Of a DNA stretch of 64,000 nucleotides, positions 42,163-51,703 are shown in pieces. A program made the position numbers and the translations under genes. Under the pieces are notes generated by a model. That model worked only from the letters and a program-made list of their open reading frames with translations, did not search any database and had not been told where the DNA came from. Origin of the DNA: Larkinella rosea (GTDB taxonomy: Bacteria; Bacteroidota; Bacteroidia; Cytophagales; Spirosomataceae); contig NZ_RQJO01000007.1 of assembly GCF_003858635.1 (NCBI RefSeq), forward strand, positions 1,613,941 through 1,677,940. Reading direction: 5' to 3'. Positions within the stretch are counted from its first letter, which is position 1, and the number at the start of each line of letters is the position of its first letter.

Positions 42163-43383
42163 ATGTCAAATCTAACGGGAAAGAAGATCATTCTGGGCGT
42201 AACCGGGAGCATTTCCGCCTACAAATCGGCTCTACTGACTCGATTACTGGTTAAATCCGGGGCGGAGGTGCAGGTTTTGATGACCCGGGCCGCCCGGGAT
42301 TTCATTACTCCACTGACGCTGGCAACGCTTTCGAAACGTCCGGTACTTTCCGAGTTTACCAGCTCCAGTGGAGCTGGTGAAGGACAATGGAATAACCACG
42401 TCGAATTAGCACTCTGGGCCGATCTGATTGTAGTTGCACCGGTTTCGGCTCATTCGCTGGCGCGGTTTGCCCACGGTTTTTGCGATGATTTGCTCGCAGC
42501 AGTTTATCTGTCGGCCCGATGCCCGATTTTTCTGGCTCCGGCTATGGATCTGGACATGTACCACCATCCGGCAACCCTCGAAAATCTCCGGCGTCTGGAA
42601 ACATTTGGAAACCGGATCATTCAGGCTGAACACGGTGAATTGGCAAGCGGGCTGGTTGGTGAAGGGCGTTTGGCCGAACCGGAACACATCCTGGTTGAAT
42701 TGGAACGGCATTTTGCCCAAAGACCGGTTTTTCGGCACAAGCAAATTCTGATCACGGCCGGACCTACTCAGGAGCCCATCGATCCGGTTCGTTTTATCAG
42801 CAACCATTCGAGCGGCAAAATGGGGTACGCCATTGCCCGGGCATTTGCCCACGCAGGAGCCGATGTGACGCTCATCAGCGGTCCAACGGTTCAACCCCTC
42901 CCCGATCCAACAATTCGGCGCATTTCGGTGCGTTCGGCCCGGGAAATGTTCGATGCAACAGCCGCCGAGTTTTCAAAAGCGCATATTATTGTGCTGGCTG
43001 CGGCCGTGGCCGATTACACACCAGCGGAACCTGCTCAGCAAAAAATAAAGAAGAAAGAAGCGGTTTTTGCGTTACAAATGACGAAAACGATCGATATTGC
43101 CGCTACGTTAGGTAAGCAAAAACGACCGGATCAGATTACGGTGGGTTTCGCGCTGGAAACCAATGATGAACTCTCCAATGCCGTATCGAAGCTTCGCGCT
43201 AAAAACTTTGATTTCATTGTCCTGAATTCACTGCGCGATCCGGGAGCCGGTTTTGGGCACGATACCAACAAAATTACCGTTATTGACAAGGACGAGCAAG
43301 TGTATGAATTTGACCTGAAATCGAAGGATAAAGTGGCCGAAGATTTGCTCAATCTCGTTCAGGAACAGCTAGCAATGGTATGA
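42163..43383 (+). CDS. coaBC: Bifunctional CoaBC (phosphopantothenoylcysteine decarboxylase/synthetase)
   Basis: 406 residues. The CoaC half (1 to about 180) has [11 protein letters not shown], the catalytic His in [11 protein letters not shown], and the active-site block PAMDLDMY. The CoaB half (about 190-406) has [27 protein letters not shown], the synthetase nucleotide site. Together they make 4'-phosphopantetheine for CoA. The start is ATG 42163; the upstream open frame goes into the repeat. Its stop overlaps the start of porD by ATGA. Another CoA gene, coaX, is 6 kb away. Confidence 0.95.
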   Translation: MSNLTGKKIILGVTGSISAYKSALLTRLLVKSGAEVQVLMTRAARDFITPLTLATLSKRPVLSEFTSSSGAGEGQWNNHVELALWADLIVVAPVSAHSLARFAHGFCDDLLAAVYLSARCPIFLAPAMDLDMYHHPATLENLRRLETFGNRIIQAEHGELASGLVGEGRLAEPEHILVELERHFAQRPVFRHKQILITAGPTQEPIDPVRFISNHSSGKMGYAIARAFAHAGADVTLISGPTVQPLPDPTIRRISVRSAREMFDATAAEFSKAHIIVLAAAVADYTPAEPAQQKIKKKEAVFALQMTKTIDIAATLGKQKRPDQITVGFALETNDELSNAVSKLRAKNFDFIVLNSLRDPGAGFGHDTNKITVIDKDEQVYEFDLKSKDKVAEDLLNLVQEQLAMV

Positions 43384-44297
43384 AATTTCAATCGATCCTA
43401 TTAACCATCGCGGTTTTAACTGGCCTGTCAGCACGGGTTAGTCTGGCGCAGGAACTCAACTGTCAGGTGACGGTAAACTTCAACCAGGCACAATCGACCC
43501 AGGTGACCGACCGCCAAATTTTTCCGCAGTTGCAGGGTTTTATTACGGATTTCATGAACAACCGTCGGTGGACTAACGACGCGTTCAATCCGGAAGAACG
43601 CATCAATTGCAAACTCATCATTGACATTCTGAAGGTTCCCTCCCAAAATTTCTACGAGGGACGGGCTCAGGTGATTGTCACCCGACCGGTTTTCGGCAGT
43701 AATTATGAAACGGTTACGCTTCGGTACATCGACAACTCGTTCAACTTTCCGTATCGCCAGAATGACGCGATGTATTACAATGAAAATGCGTACTCCAGCG
43801 AGCTCACTTCCTTGCTGGCTTTTCATGCCCTGATCATGCTGGGTGTCGATTATGATTCGTTTAGCCGACAGGGCGGAAAATTGTTTTTCCAGCGGGCCTA
43901 CACCGTCATGACCCAGGCCAGCCAAAGTGTTGGCGGTGGAGCCTGGGGTGCTCAGGGTGATATTCGAAACCGGTACTGGTTGATCGAAAACCTGCAAAAT
44001 CAGCAGTTTATTCCTTATCACGAAGCACTTTACACTTACCACCGGCAGGCACTGGATAATTTCACGACCAACCCCGCCGGTTCGCGGGCGCAGGTGCTGG
44101 ATGTGTTATCAACGATTCGACAGGTCAGCCAGCAACGACCCAATTCAATCGTGATCAATATCTTTTTCGATGCCAAAGGCGAGGAGTTATTCAATATCAT
44201 GAACGAAGGTTCACGCGATGAACGGCAGAAAGCCTTCACGCTCCTTTCGACCCTCGACCCTGCCAAAACAGAAGTTTACCGAAAGTTACTCAGATAA
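43380..44297 (+). CDS. porD: DUF4835 / PorD family protein (type IX secretion)
   Basis: 305 residues. Signal peptide at 1-23 (VSLAQ). ELNCQVTVNFNQAQSTQVTDRQIF is the family's starting block, and NRRWTNDAFNPEERINCKLI follows. Then RQGGKLFFQRAYTVMTQASQSVGG and a C-terminal helical region with repeated NFTTNPAGSRAQVLDVL. DUF4835 proteins are annotated as PorD of the type IX secretion system. The 4-base ATGA overlap with coaBC couples translation. T9SS cargo genes are present nearby (25252, 39999). Confidence 0.9.
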   Translation: MKFQSILLTIAVLTGLSARVSLAQELNCQVTVNFNQAQSTQVTDRQIFPQLQGFITDFMNNRRWTNDAFNPEERINCKLIIDILKVPSQNFYEGRAQVIVTRPVFGSNYETVTLRYIDNSFNFPYRQNDAMYYNENAYSSELTSLLAFHALIMLGVDYDSFSRQGGKLFFQRAYTVMTQASQSVGGGAWGAQGDIRNRYWLIENLQNQQFIPYHEALYTYHRQALDNFTTNPAGSRAQVLDVLSTIRQVSQQRPNSIVINIFFDAKGEELFNIMNEGSRDERQKAFTLLSTLDPAKTEVYRKLLR

Positions 44298-44300
44298 TTC

Positions 44301-44543
44301 ATGGGTAAACGTTTAATTCGCATTCGGGCTTCGGACCTTCTCAATCAGTGGACCGCCGAAACAACCGCCAGGCTGACCAACGCCGAAGTGAACGTAATTT
44401 TCACCGATGGCCGAACCTTGCATGGTCAACTGGTCGGCAGGAAAAACACGGAACTGGCGGTGCGCGATTTCATCGGGCATCAGCATACCGTGCCGATCCA
44501 AACCATTGACGAAGTCATCCTGGATGAAAAAGCTCCTTTTTAG
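44301..44543 (+). CDS. Conserved small protein, Sm-like
   Basis: 80 residues. After a basic N-terminus (GKRLIRIRASDLLNQW) come five short strands: VNVIFTDGRTLHGQLVGRK and TELAVRDFIGHQHTVPIQTIDEVILD. The pattern (Asp-Gly turn, Gly-x-Leu-x-Gly) resembles an LSm/SH3-like barrel. It starts 3 bases after the porD stop and ends 9 bases before recN, in the operon. The family is not named to me; it could bind RNA or regulate the operon. Confidence 0.7.
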   Translation: MGKRLIRIRASDLLNQWTAETTARLTNAEVNVIFTDGRTLHGQLVGRKNTELAVRDFIGHQHTVPIQTIDEVILDEKAPF

Positions 44544-44552
44544 AATTGTACT

Positions 44553-46217
44553 ATGCTCTCGCATTTACTGATAAAGAATTACGCCCTGATTGAACACCTG
44601 GAAATGGATCCCGATACCTCGCTGAACACCATCACGGGGGAAACGGGGGCCGGAAAGTCCATTATGCTTGGTGCCATCGGTTTATTGATGGGCAATCGCG
44701 CCGATAGTAAAGCGCTCTATACTCCCACCGAGAAGTGCGTAATTGAGGGTTTTTTTGATGTATCTGGTTACGTTATCGAGAATTTATTCGAAGAAGAAAA
44801 CCTCGATTATGACTCGACCTGCGTGGTTCGGCGGGAAATCAGTCCGAGTGGCAAATCGCGGGCTTTTGTCAATGACACACCGGTCACCCTCGACATCCTT
44901 CGGCGGGTAACCAGCCAATTGATGGACATTCATTCCCAGCACGACTCTATTTTGCTGGGTTCGAACGACTACCAGCTCCAGATTGTTGACACCTACGCTC
45001 AGAACGACGCGCTTCTGCGTCAATACCGGACGGATTACCGCACATTCCGGCTCAAACAGGAGGCTTATGAACACTTGCTGAACGAGACGGCTTTGATGAA
45101 AAAAGAGTTTGACTACAACCATTTTCTGTACGAGGAACTCCAGAAATTAACGTTGCAAACCGACGAACAGGAACAACTGGAGCAGGAACTGACCATTCTG
45201 GAAAATGCGGAAGATATCAAAGAACGACTCCAGTTATCATCCGATTACCTGGACAATGCCGAACAGTCGGTCGTGGTTTATCTCAAAAATGTAGTCAATA
45301 ATCTGAATTACGTTACCCGACTAACGGATCGGTTTAGCCAGATTCGGGACCGGGCGCAAAGTTCACTGATCGAATTGCGTGATCTGGCGAATGAAATCAG
45401 CGCGGAACAGGAAAATATCGAAACCAACGATGCCCGGGTCGATGATATCCGCGAACGGCTTAATTTAATTTATAATCTGCAGACTAAACACGCCGTCAAA
45501 ACCGTCGCCGAACTCCTGACCATTCAGGCGGAACTGGGGAAGAAAGTCAGTAAAATCCTGAACTCTGACGAAGAACTGGCTCAGGCAAAAGCCGCGAACG
45601 AAGCCGCCGAAAAACAACTGATGGAGAGTGCCCGGGCGCTGGCCACTTCGCGTCTGGCGGTTATTCCGGATATCGAAAAACAGGTGGATAGTTCACTGGC
45701 CGATCTGGGCATGCCGAATGCGTCGCTGAAAATCAATGTAGAAACCGGTAAGCCGACTCACAACGGCATCGACACGATTTCTTTTTTATTCAGCGCCAAC
45801 AAGGGTGTTAAACCGCAGCAGCTTAAAAATGTGGCCTCAGGGGGGGAGTTTTCCCGCCTGATGATGACGATCAAGTATATTCTGGCCAGCAAACGTTCGT
45901 TGCCAACAATTATATTTGACGAAATCGACACCGGTGTTTCAGGTGAAATTGCCATCAAAATGGGCAATATGATGCGCGAAATGGCCACCAGTCACCAGAT
46001 TATTGCCATTACCCACCTGCATCAGATTGCGGCTCAGGGCAAAGCCCATTATTATGTCTACAAGGACAATTCGGGCAATAAAACCGTAAGCCGGGTTAAA
46101 AAGCTAAGTTTTAATGAGCGGGTTCAGGAAATTGCGCAGATGATTGGCGGTAACAATCCTTCGGCCAGTGTGCTGAAAAATGCGAAAGAACTCCTGTCAC
46201 CCAAGGCCATGTCCTAA
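44553..46217 (+). CDS. recN: DNA repair protein RecN
   Basis: 554 residues. SMC-like ATPase: Walker A GETGAGKSIML at 29-39, the RecN block SGKSRAFVNDTPV, long central coiled coil (about 150-400), SGGEFSRLMMTIKYIL signature and Walker B TIIFDEIDTGVSG. RecN loads at double-strand breaks and holds DNA together for recombination. It starts 9 bases after the small Sm-like gene, so it belongs to the same operon. The length is normal. Confidence 0.95.
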   Translation: MLSHLLIKNYALIEHLEMDPDTSLNTITGETGAGKSIMLGAIGLLMGNRADSKALYTPTEKCVIEGFFDVSGYVIENLFEEENLDYDSTCVVRREISPSGKSRAFVNDTPVTLDILRRVTSQLMDIHSQHDSILLGSNDYQLQIVDTYAQNDALLRQYRTDYRTFRLKQEAYEHLLNETALMKKEFDYNHFLYEELQKLTLQTDEQEQLEQELTILENAEDIKERLQLSSDYLDNAEQSVVVYLKNVVNNLNYVTRLTDRFSQIRDRAQSSLIELRDLANEISAEQENIETNDARVDDIRERLNLIYNLQTKHAVKTVAELLTIQAELGKKVSKILNSDEELAQAKAANEAAEKQLMESARALATSRLAVIPDIEKQVDSSLADLGMPNASLKINVETGKPTHNGIDTISFLFSANKGVKPQQLKNVASGGEFSRLMMTIKYILASKRSLPTIIFDEIDTGVSGEIAIKMGNMMREMATSHQIIAITHLHQIAAQGKAHYYVYKDNSGNKTVSRVKKLSFNERVQEIAQMIGGNNPSASVLKNAKELLSPKAMS

Positions 46218-46246
46218 TCGATTCCCCATCTCAATCCCAATCTACG

Positions 46247-46681
46247 ATGAAAAAAGTACTATATTCCCTAACTGTTCTTGGTTTTACCACGTTCGGTTGT
46301 CAGAAATCCGGTGACAAGGAGGGCATTGAAAAGCTCCAGAATCAGGTGATGGCGGTTCACGATGAAGTGATGCCGCATCAGGAATTGATGATGGACTTAA
46401 AAGAAAAAATCAGTCACCAGATCGACAGCCTGTCCAAAATCACCCCATCGACCCCGGCTCTAAAAACCCGTCAGGAAGAAGGCATAGCCGCGAATAAAAA
46501 CCTGACCGAAGCCGTCACCATGATGGATGATTGGATGAACCAGTTCAAACTCGATTCGGTCAAAACGCTGGATGATACGCAGGCCAAAGCCTACCTGAAT
46601 AGCGAATTGGAAAAAATAACGACCGTTAAGACGAAAATAAACGGCGGAATTACGCAGGCAAAAACATTTTTAGGTAACTAA
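46247..46681 (+). CDS. Predicted lipoprotein, helical
   Basis: 144 residues. The signal sequence ends FTTFGC with Cys18, a weak lipobox. The remainder is helical and rich in Lys, Met, Gln and Asp, with a coiled-coil-like pattern (ALKTRQEEGIAANKNLTEAVTMMDDWM). Similar proteins in Bacteroidota are often labelled viral A-type inclusion protein, a name with no functional meaning. It lies 29 bases after recN and ahead of the SCO gene. Function unknown. Confidence 0.65.
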   Translation: MKKVLYSLTVLGFTTFGCQKSGDKEGIEKLQNQVMAVHDEVMPHQELMMDLKEKISHQIDSLSKITPSTPALKTRQEEGIAANKNLTEAVTMMDDWMNQFKLDSVKTLDDTQAKAYLNSELEKITTVKTKINGGITQAKTFLGN

Positions 46682-46751
46682 TCACGCCTTCTGTCTGTTG
46701 ATTGATTAACCGGTTTTCTTATTTGTCTTCACCGGTTTTTACGGTTTTAGT

Positions 46752-47399
46752 ATGTACTCTGCATTAAAAAATAGCTTCGCGGTCGTCCTTCTTGGCTTTT
46801 TGTCGGCCTGCTCATCGAGTGAAAACCGCTTGCCCATCATGGGCGAACGGGACGTTATCACCAAAGAAGTGGACGGAAAAACCGTTACGGATACGGCCTA
46901 TTACCAGATTCCGCCGTTTCAGTTTGTCAATCAGGATAGCCTGCCGGTTTCTGACAAGACCTTCGACGGAAAAATTTACGTGTCCGACTTTTTCTTCATT
47001 TCCTGTCCGACAATCTGTCCGAAAATGAAGACCCAAATGAAGCGGGTTTACGACAAATTTAAAGGAAATCCGGATGTGATGATTTTGTCATATACCATCG
47101 ACCCGGTCCACGATACTCCCCCTGTTCTGAAAGAATTTGCTACGAACCTGGGCGTCACCGGCAACCAATGGCAGTTTGCCACGGGGAAAAAAGAGGACAT
47201 TTTCAAAACCGGTAAGAGCTACATGGTGGTGGCCCAGGAAGATGCCGGTGCGCCGGGAGGGCTGCTACACAGCGGCCATTTCGTATTGGTCGACAAGGAA
47301 AAACACGTTCGGGGGATGTACGATGGCACAACCGAAGAAGGCGCGGATAAACTCATGGGGGATATCGACCGACTGCTGGCCGAATACAAAAAGCAATGA
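46752..47399 (+). CDS. SCO family copper chaperone, lipoprotein
   Basis: 215 residues. Lipobox with Cys20 (FLSAC). Thioredoxin fold with the SCO motif Cys85-x3-Cys89-Pro (FFISCPTICPKM) and conserved His173 (LLHSGHF). These bind copper or reduce thiols to build the CuA site of cytochrome oxidase, or act in other redox maturation. Its TGA overlaps the ATG of a cytochrome c gene by four bases, so the two are coupled, as expected for a respiratory maturation pair. Confidence 0.92.
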   Translation: MYSALKNSFAVVLLGFLSACSSSENRLPIMGERDVITKEVDGKTVTDTAYYQIPPFQFVNQDSLPVSDKTFDGKIYVSDFFFISCPTICPKMKTQMKRVYDKFKGNPDVMILSYTIDPVHDTPPVLKEFATNLGVTGNQWQFATGKKEDIFKTGKSYMVVAQEDAGAPGGLLHSGHFVLVDKEKHVRGMYDGTTEEGADKLMGDIDRLLAEYKKQ

Positions 47400-47839
47400 G
47401 AAAATTTTCAATTGGACTAGTCGTTGTTCCGCTGCTGTTGCAAACCGCCTGCCAAAGTCAGGAAGAACTGAAACAGGAAAAATATTTTGTTGAAGGCTAC
47501 CAACTCTACACCGAACACTGCGCCAACTGCCACCAAACCGACGGAAAAGGTCTCGAAGCACTTTATCCACCTATCAGCGGTTCTGATTACTTAAAAAATA
47601 AGGAACAGATCATTTGCCTGATCCGGTATGGACAGAACGAACCGATTGTCGTGAACGGACGCTCGTTTCACCGGCCAATGCCCGCTAATCCGCAATTAAC
47701 GGACATCGATGTAGCCGAAATTACCACCTTTCTCTACAACAAATGGGGTGGAGAGTCTGTCATTACGGACGTAAAAGAAGTCAGCAAGATACTTGATACG
47801 TGCCGGGTTCAGCGGGAAAGAGCAAAGGTTATTAATTAG
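47396..47839 (+). CDS. Cytochrome c, mono-haem, membrane-anchored
   Basis: 147 residues. Hydrophobic N-terminus with LLQTAC at Cys19, a poor lipobox but likely an anchor. Haem site CANCH (42-46) follows, in YTEHCANCHQTDGKGLEALYPPISGSDY. The axial Met is in FHRPMPANPQL. The end DTCRVQRER is short. It belongs to the small class I cytochromes, which move electrons at the membrane. It overlaps the SCO gene by ATGA. Its stop overlaps the end of the convergent lptC by four bases. Confidence 0.88.
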   Translation: MRKFSIGLVVVPLLLQTACQSQEELKQEKYFVEGYQLYTEHCANCHQTDGKGLEALYPPISGSDYLKNKEQIICLIRYGQNEPIVVNGRSFHRPMPANPQLTDIDVAEITTFLYNKWGGESVITDVKEVSKILDTCRVQRERAKVIN

Positions 47840-48390
47840 TTTCCGTCACCTTTCAGTCGGAAAACACCCGTTGGTTTACGAATAAAATAATGAGAGAACG
47901 ATTGATCGGTATCTAAACCGACGCCCTCCAGTCGTTCGTTGGACTTTTTGCTGAGGATCTTCACCGGTTTTTCGGTATACACTTTCTTGGTCGTTGGATT
48001 CCAGTTCAGTTCCGGTGTATACAACTCCTCATTTTTCTTCTTATTGACTACCACCACGTTGCCCATGACGCGGTAGTAGTTCTGAGCCTGGAAGTAACGA
48101 CCGGAATCAGCACGTAGCGTGGTTTCGACCTGCTGATCGGGGCCGTAAAACTCAATGTGGACGGTTTTTGGATAAACACGGTCGCTGGATTGGTATTTGT
48201 ACTGCAAAGGCGTTTCCATTTTGACCTTCAACTGTCCCAATTCGCTGTAATGAATCCGCACATCGTTGATTTCTTCCAGCGGACCGGTGTAAGGCTCCGT
48301 CTTTTTAACCGCCGACTCTTCCTTACATCCGGTTAAGCCGAGCGCTAAGATACTTGCCAGTAAAGAACTGAGAATAAGCCTGCCAATCAT
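47836..48390 (-). CDS. lptC: LPS export component LptC
   Basis: 184 residues. Lipobox with Cys22 (LGLTGC). The mature region is an LptC jelly-roll: INDVRIHYSELGQLKVKMETP, VYPKTVHIEFYGPDQQVETTLRAD, YRVMGNVVVVNKKKNEEL, LNWNPTTKKVYTEKPVKI. LptC is the periplasmic part of the LPS ABC transporter LptBFG. Here it is a lipoprotein, as in Bacteroidota, not the TM-anchored form of gammaproteobacteria. It lies in the minus-strand set coaX-OMP-lptC. The OstA-like protein (37733) is its likely partner. Confidence 0.88.
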   Translation of the reverse strand: MIGRLILSSLLASILALGLTGCKEESAVKKTEPYTGPLEEINDVRIHYSELGQLKVKMETPLQYKYQSSDRVYPKTVHIEFYGPDQQVETTLRADSGRYFQAQNYYRVMGNVVVVNKKKNEELYTPELNWNPTTKKVYTEKPVKILSKKSNERLEGVGLDTDQSFSHYFIRKPTGVFRLKGDGN

Positions 48391-48487
48391 TTTGTTGGTG
48401 TGAATTTACCTTCCAAAAACACCGTCAGTACCTGCTGGGTTCATTCAAATGATCAAATGGCAAAGCAAGTCGCCTGAAAACCGGCTT

Positions 48488-49774
48488 TTAATCGACTTTG
48501 GAGCGATGGAACCACTGCTGATTGAGCGACAAGCCTAGCCCAATCTTAACATACCGTTCCTTGATCTGATTATCGATCACGGTTCCGCGCTGACCGCCGG
48601 TTAAGGAAATGGTCATTGAATTGACAAATTGTCCCACCGGCAATGAAAATCCTAAACTGGCACTCATATCCGTTGGCTGTTTTCCACTGACTGAATACGG
48701 TAATTTGGAATAGTTGAAGCCGACTCGGTAGGGAATCAATTCCAAATAACGCAGCGAGCGGGTTTTGGGGGTAAACTCCAGACCGGCACCGAACGAATAA
48801 CTGTCTTTTAAATTACCGGGCGTACCCCCCAAACCTTTGTATTTCGACCAGGGCTGGTATCCAAATTCCACACCAAAAGCGAGTTTTTGCGATTTTTCAA
48901 GAACGATTCCGCCTTTAAACTGAGCAGGCAATGTAATGGAGCCATTCGTACGACTGCTAACGGTATCGGGGGTCGAAATCTGGGTTCCGCTGGCATCGAT
49001 TTGCTGGTAAGTATCGACCGATTTACCGCCAAGTCTGGTCATCGGATCAACCGTTGCACCGACGTTCAGGAACCAGTCTTTGGCAATTTTGGGGCGCCAG
49101 GCTGCCCCAAACCGCCAAACTACATCGCTATAACTGGTAAGTGTCGAGCGTTTAACGGTAATATCATCTCCGCCGATGAGCAGGCGCGAATCTGAATCGT
49201 TGGTAATATTCCCAAAGAGAAATGCGGCTTCGACCCCGACAAAAAAGTTTCTGGTAATGCTAAACCCGTTGGTGAAAACCGCTTTGTTAAGCCCGCCTTT
49301 TCCGTGATAGACGTATTCTGACTCGTAAATGGTACCCGGTACTTTCTGATACTGTGTCGTTTGGTAATCGACGTAGCTATATGGCCGTAACCCGATACCC
49401 GCCGACCAGTACCGGGTGACCGGAAACGTCAACGTCAAGTAACTAATGTTAGCGCCAAAATCCCGCTGGCTTTGTCCCCGGCTATCCGAAAGCCGTTTGG
49501 TTTGCCCGAGCAACCCCACTTCAAAAATGGTATAGCGGTTCCGGACCAGCAAAGCCGGATTGACACTATTCAGGAAAAAACCATTTGCGTAGGCCGTTCC
49601 CAGGCCACCCATCCCCATGTTGGTGATGTTGTTGTTGCCGTAGATTTCACCAATACCCAGCGCTGAATAAGGAGAATTGCCTAAACCTTGTGCCTGTGCG
49701 GGCAACTGAGCCATTCCAAGCAGGAAAAAGGCGGTAAATAAGACGGAGTAACATCCGTTACGAGAGGTCGACAT
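48488..49774 (-). CDS. Probable outer-membrane barrel protein
   Basis: 428 residues. Signal peptide at 1-28 (LPAQAQ). The mature N-terminus GLGNSPYSALGIGEIYGNNNITNMGMGGLGTA resembles FadL-like or Bacteroidota OMPs, and alternating strands run to the C-terminus SLNQQWFHRSKVD. Many Gly/Tyr turns suggest a beta barrel. Its gene starts 17 bases inside the end of coaX, so they are coupled. No substrate is known; the position between coaX and lptC suggests an envelope role. Confidence 0.7.
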   Translation of the reverse strand: MSTSRNGCYSVLFTAFFLLGMAQLPAQAQGLGNSPYSALGIGEIYGNNNITNMGMGGLGTAYANGFFLNSVNPALLVRNRYTIFEVGLLGQTKRLSDSRGQSQRDFGANISYLTLTFPVTRYWSAGIGLRPYSYVDYQTTQYQKVPGTIYESEYVYHGKGGLNKAVFTNGFSITRNFFVGVEAAFLFGNITNDSDSRLLIGGDDITVKRSTLTSYSDVVWRFGAAWRPKIAKDWFLNVGATVDPMTRLGGKSVDTYQQIDASGTQISTPDTVSSRTNGSITLPAQFKGGIVLEKSQKLAFGVEFGYQPWSKYKGLGGTPGNLKDSYSFGAGLEFTPKTRSLRYLELIPYRVGFNYSKLPYSVSGKQPTDMSASLGFSLPVGQFVNSMTISLTGGQRGTVIDNQIKERYVKIGLGLSLNQQWFHRSKVD

Positions 49775-50489
49775 TATGTTCTAAAATACGATTCAATCCG
49801 ATAAGCACCAGTTCCGGTACTACAAAGATGGGGGGTTTCAGGCTACTTTCAAAAAACGGAGCGTCTCCCCCACAGATTAACACCCTCACAGCCGGGTGAT
49901 CCTGACGGTGCGCGTCGATAATTCCATTCAGTTCGGCCAGCAATCCGTTGATGACGCCAGCCTGCATGGCCTGCCGGGTATTTTTCCCCAGCAACGTAGG
50001 ACGACGTTCCTCCGGTTCAACCAGAGGTAGCCTTTCTGTAAACGAATGCATTGCCCGGAATCGCATACGAAAACCGGGAGAAATCATTCCGCCGTGAAAA
50101 ACCGAGTCTTCATCCACGTAGTCATACGTTACACAGGTACCCATGTCAATCACCAGGCAAGCATCCTCCGGAAACTGTACTTTAGCCCCCACAGCCGACG
50201 CGATCCGGTCGGAGCCGAGGGTGTTTGGTGTATCATACCGTTTCTCCATCGGCACCGGTGTACGACCGTCAACCGATAGCCAGAATGTTCCGGTTTTCAG
50301 CACCAACTGCTCCCGCAATTGTTCTGCCGGACGATTGGTCGATGAAATAACCACTGCGGCCGGCGCATACCTTTCAAGCAATTCCTGTAAATTCCCGATG
50401 GTTAATTGAGTATAAACGTCCACCGGTTTTCCATCCTCGAAAAAACCAGCTTTGATGGCGCTGTTACCCCAGTCAATGGCGATATTCAT
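49758..50489 (-). CDS. coaX: Type III pantothenate kinase CoaX
   Basis: 243 residues. ASKHA fold: AIDWGNSAIKAGFF at 4-17, then GSDRIASAVGA, IDMGTCVTYDYV, GGMISPGFRMR. It makes 4'-phosphopantothenate, the first CoA step. The start is ATG 50489: a start at 50567 would overlap the divergent mscS gene. The 3' end overlaps the next gene by 17 bases. Together with coaBC (42163) the window holds two CoA genes. Confidence 0.93.
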   Translation of the reverse strand: MNIAIDWGNSAIKAGFFEDGKPVDVYTQLTIGNLQELLERYAPAAVVISSTNRPAEQLREQLVLKTGTFWLSVDGRTPVPMEKRYDTPNTLGSDRIASAVGAKVQFPEDACLVIDMGTCVTYDYVDEDSVFHGGMISPGFRMRFRAMHSFTERLPLVEPEERRPTLLGKNTRQAMQAGVINGLLAELNGIIDAHRQDHPAVRVLICGGDAPFFESSLKPPIFVVPELVLIGLNRILEHNVDLS

Positions 50490-50557
50490 TACTGCAAAAA
50501 TTGCAAATTGGTACCAGATTCCTCCATACAAGACGTTAAAAATGCTTAAAATGCGGC

Positions 50558-51703
50558 ATGGAGTCATTAAAAATTTGGTTTGAGCATCGTATCCTGGAAA
50601 ATTCCGTAGGCAATCTGCTGGTGTTTGTCCTCATTATATTGTTGAGTCTGTGGCTGAAGCGAATCCTTTCGATGCTGTTGAGTCGCTTTTTTTACCGGTT
50701 GGTTAAACCGGAAGCGGGCTCCATCCCGATCAGCGACTTTATCCGGTTGATGCGCAAGCCAATCGAGTTTTTTATCCTGTTGGTCATGCTTTTTCTGGCC
50801 TTCGATCGACTGGCCATTCCCGAGCAATGGGGCCTGGTGCCGCGTACCGAGTTTGGCTATCGGCTCGTCGTGATCCGGCTTTTCCAAACCACGCTGATGA
50901 TTACCCTGGCCTGGATCGCCATCCGGTTTGTGAAGTTCATTGGCCTGATTTTTCAGAAACGCGCTGAACTGACCAAAACCAAACTCGACGATCAGTTGGT
51001 GCCGTTCGTCCGCGACCTGATGATCATGGTGGTGCTGGCCATTGCCTTTTTTGCCACGCTAAGCATCGTTTTCGACGTTAACGTCATTGCCCTCGTTACG
51101 AGTCTGGGTATTGGCGGTTTAGCCATTGCGCTGGCCGCCCGCGAAACGCTCGAAAATTTATTTGCGTCGTTTGCCATTTTACTCGATCGACCTTTTATTA
51201 CGGGCGACACCGTTACCGCCGGTACGGGGCCAAATCAGGTAACCGGTACCGTTGAAAAAATCGGATTCCGCAGCACCCGGCTCCGCACCGACGACGGCAG
51301 CCAGATTGCGGTTCCCAACCGGCTGATGATTTCGCAATCGCTCGACAACCTGACCCAGCGGAGCCAGCGACGCACCAAATTTTTCCTTCATCTGGCGCTC
51401 GACACCCCTCCCGAAACACTCCGGAACATTGTAGATGAAATTAAACAATGGCTTGACAATGAGCCCCAAACCAATCAAAATCCGGCTCTGATCCAATTCG
51501 ATTCTTTTGGTGAAAGTTCCCTCGACATCCTTATCCAGTATTACGTTGCAACCAGTGATTTCCGGGAATTCAGCAAGGTAAAAGAAATCGTGAACTATCA
51601 ATTGATTGATATTGTTAAAAGACATGACGGGCAGTTTGCATTTCCGGCAAGAATGTTGTATCTTCGAACTCAATCAGCGACCCCGCTCGAAAATCAAAAA
51701 TAA
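50558..51703 (+). CDS. MscS family mechanosensitive channel
   Basis: 381 residues. Three to four membrane helices (for example LLVFVLIILLSLWL at 19-32, FFILLVMLFLAF at about 72-84, MIMVVLAIAFFATLSIV around 155-170), then the MscS pore helix GIGGLAIALAARETLENLFASFAILLDRPF and a beta domain GTVEKIGFRSTRLRTDDG. It opens on membrane stretch to release solute. The gene lies alone, divergent from coaX. Confidence 0.93.
   Translation: MESLKIWFEHRILENSVGNLLVFVLIILLSLWLKRILSMLLSRFFYRLVKPEAGSIPISDFIRLMRKPIEFFILLVMLFLAFDRLAIPEQWGLVPRTEFGYRLVVIRLFQTTLMITLAWIAIRFVKFIGLIFQKRAELTKTKLDDQLVPFVRDLMIMVVLAIAFFATLSIVFDVNVIALVTSLGIGGLAIALAARETLENLFASFAILLDRPFITGDTVTAGTGPNQVTGTVEKIGFRSTRLRTDDGSQIAVPNRLMISQSLDNLTQRSQRRTKFFLHLALDTPPETLRNIVDEIKQWLDNEPQTNQNPALIQFDSFGESSLDILIQYYVATSDFREFSKVKEIVNYQLIDIVKRHDGQFAFPARMLYLRTQSATPLENQK

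Noticed and set aside
50490-50567. Longer start of coaX at 50567
   Set aside because: It would overlap the divergent mscS start; the conserved family start is NIAIDWGNS at 50489.
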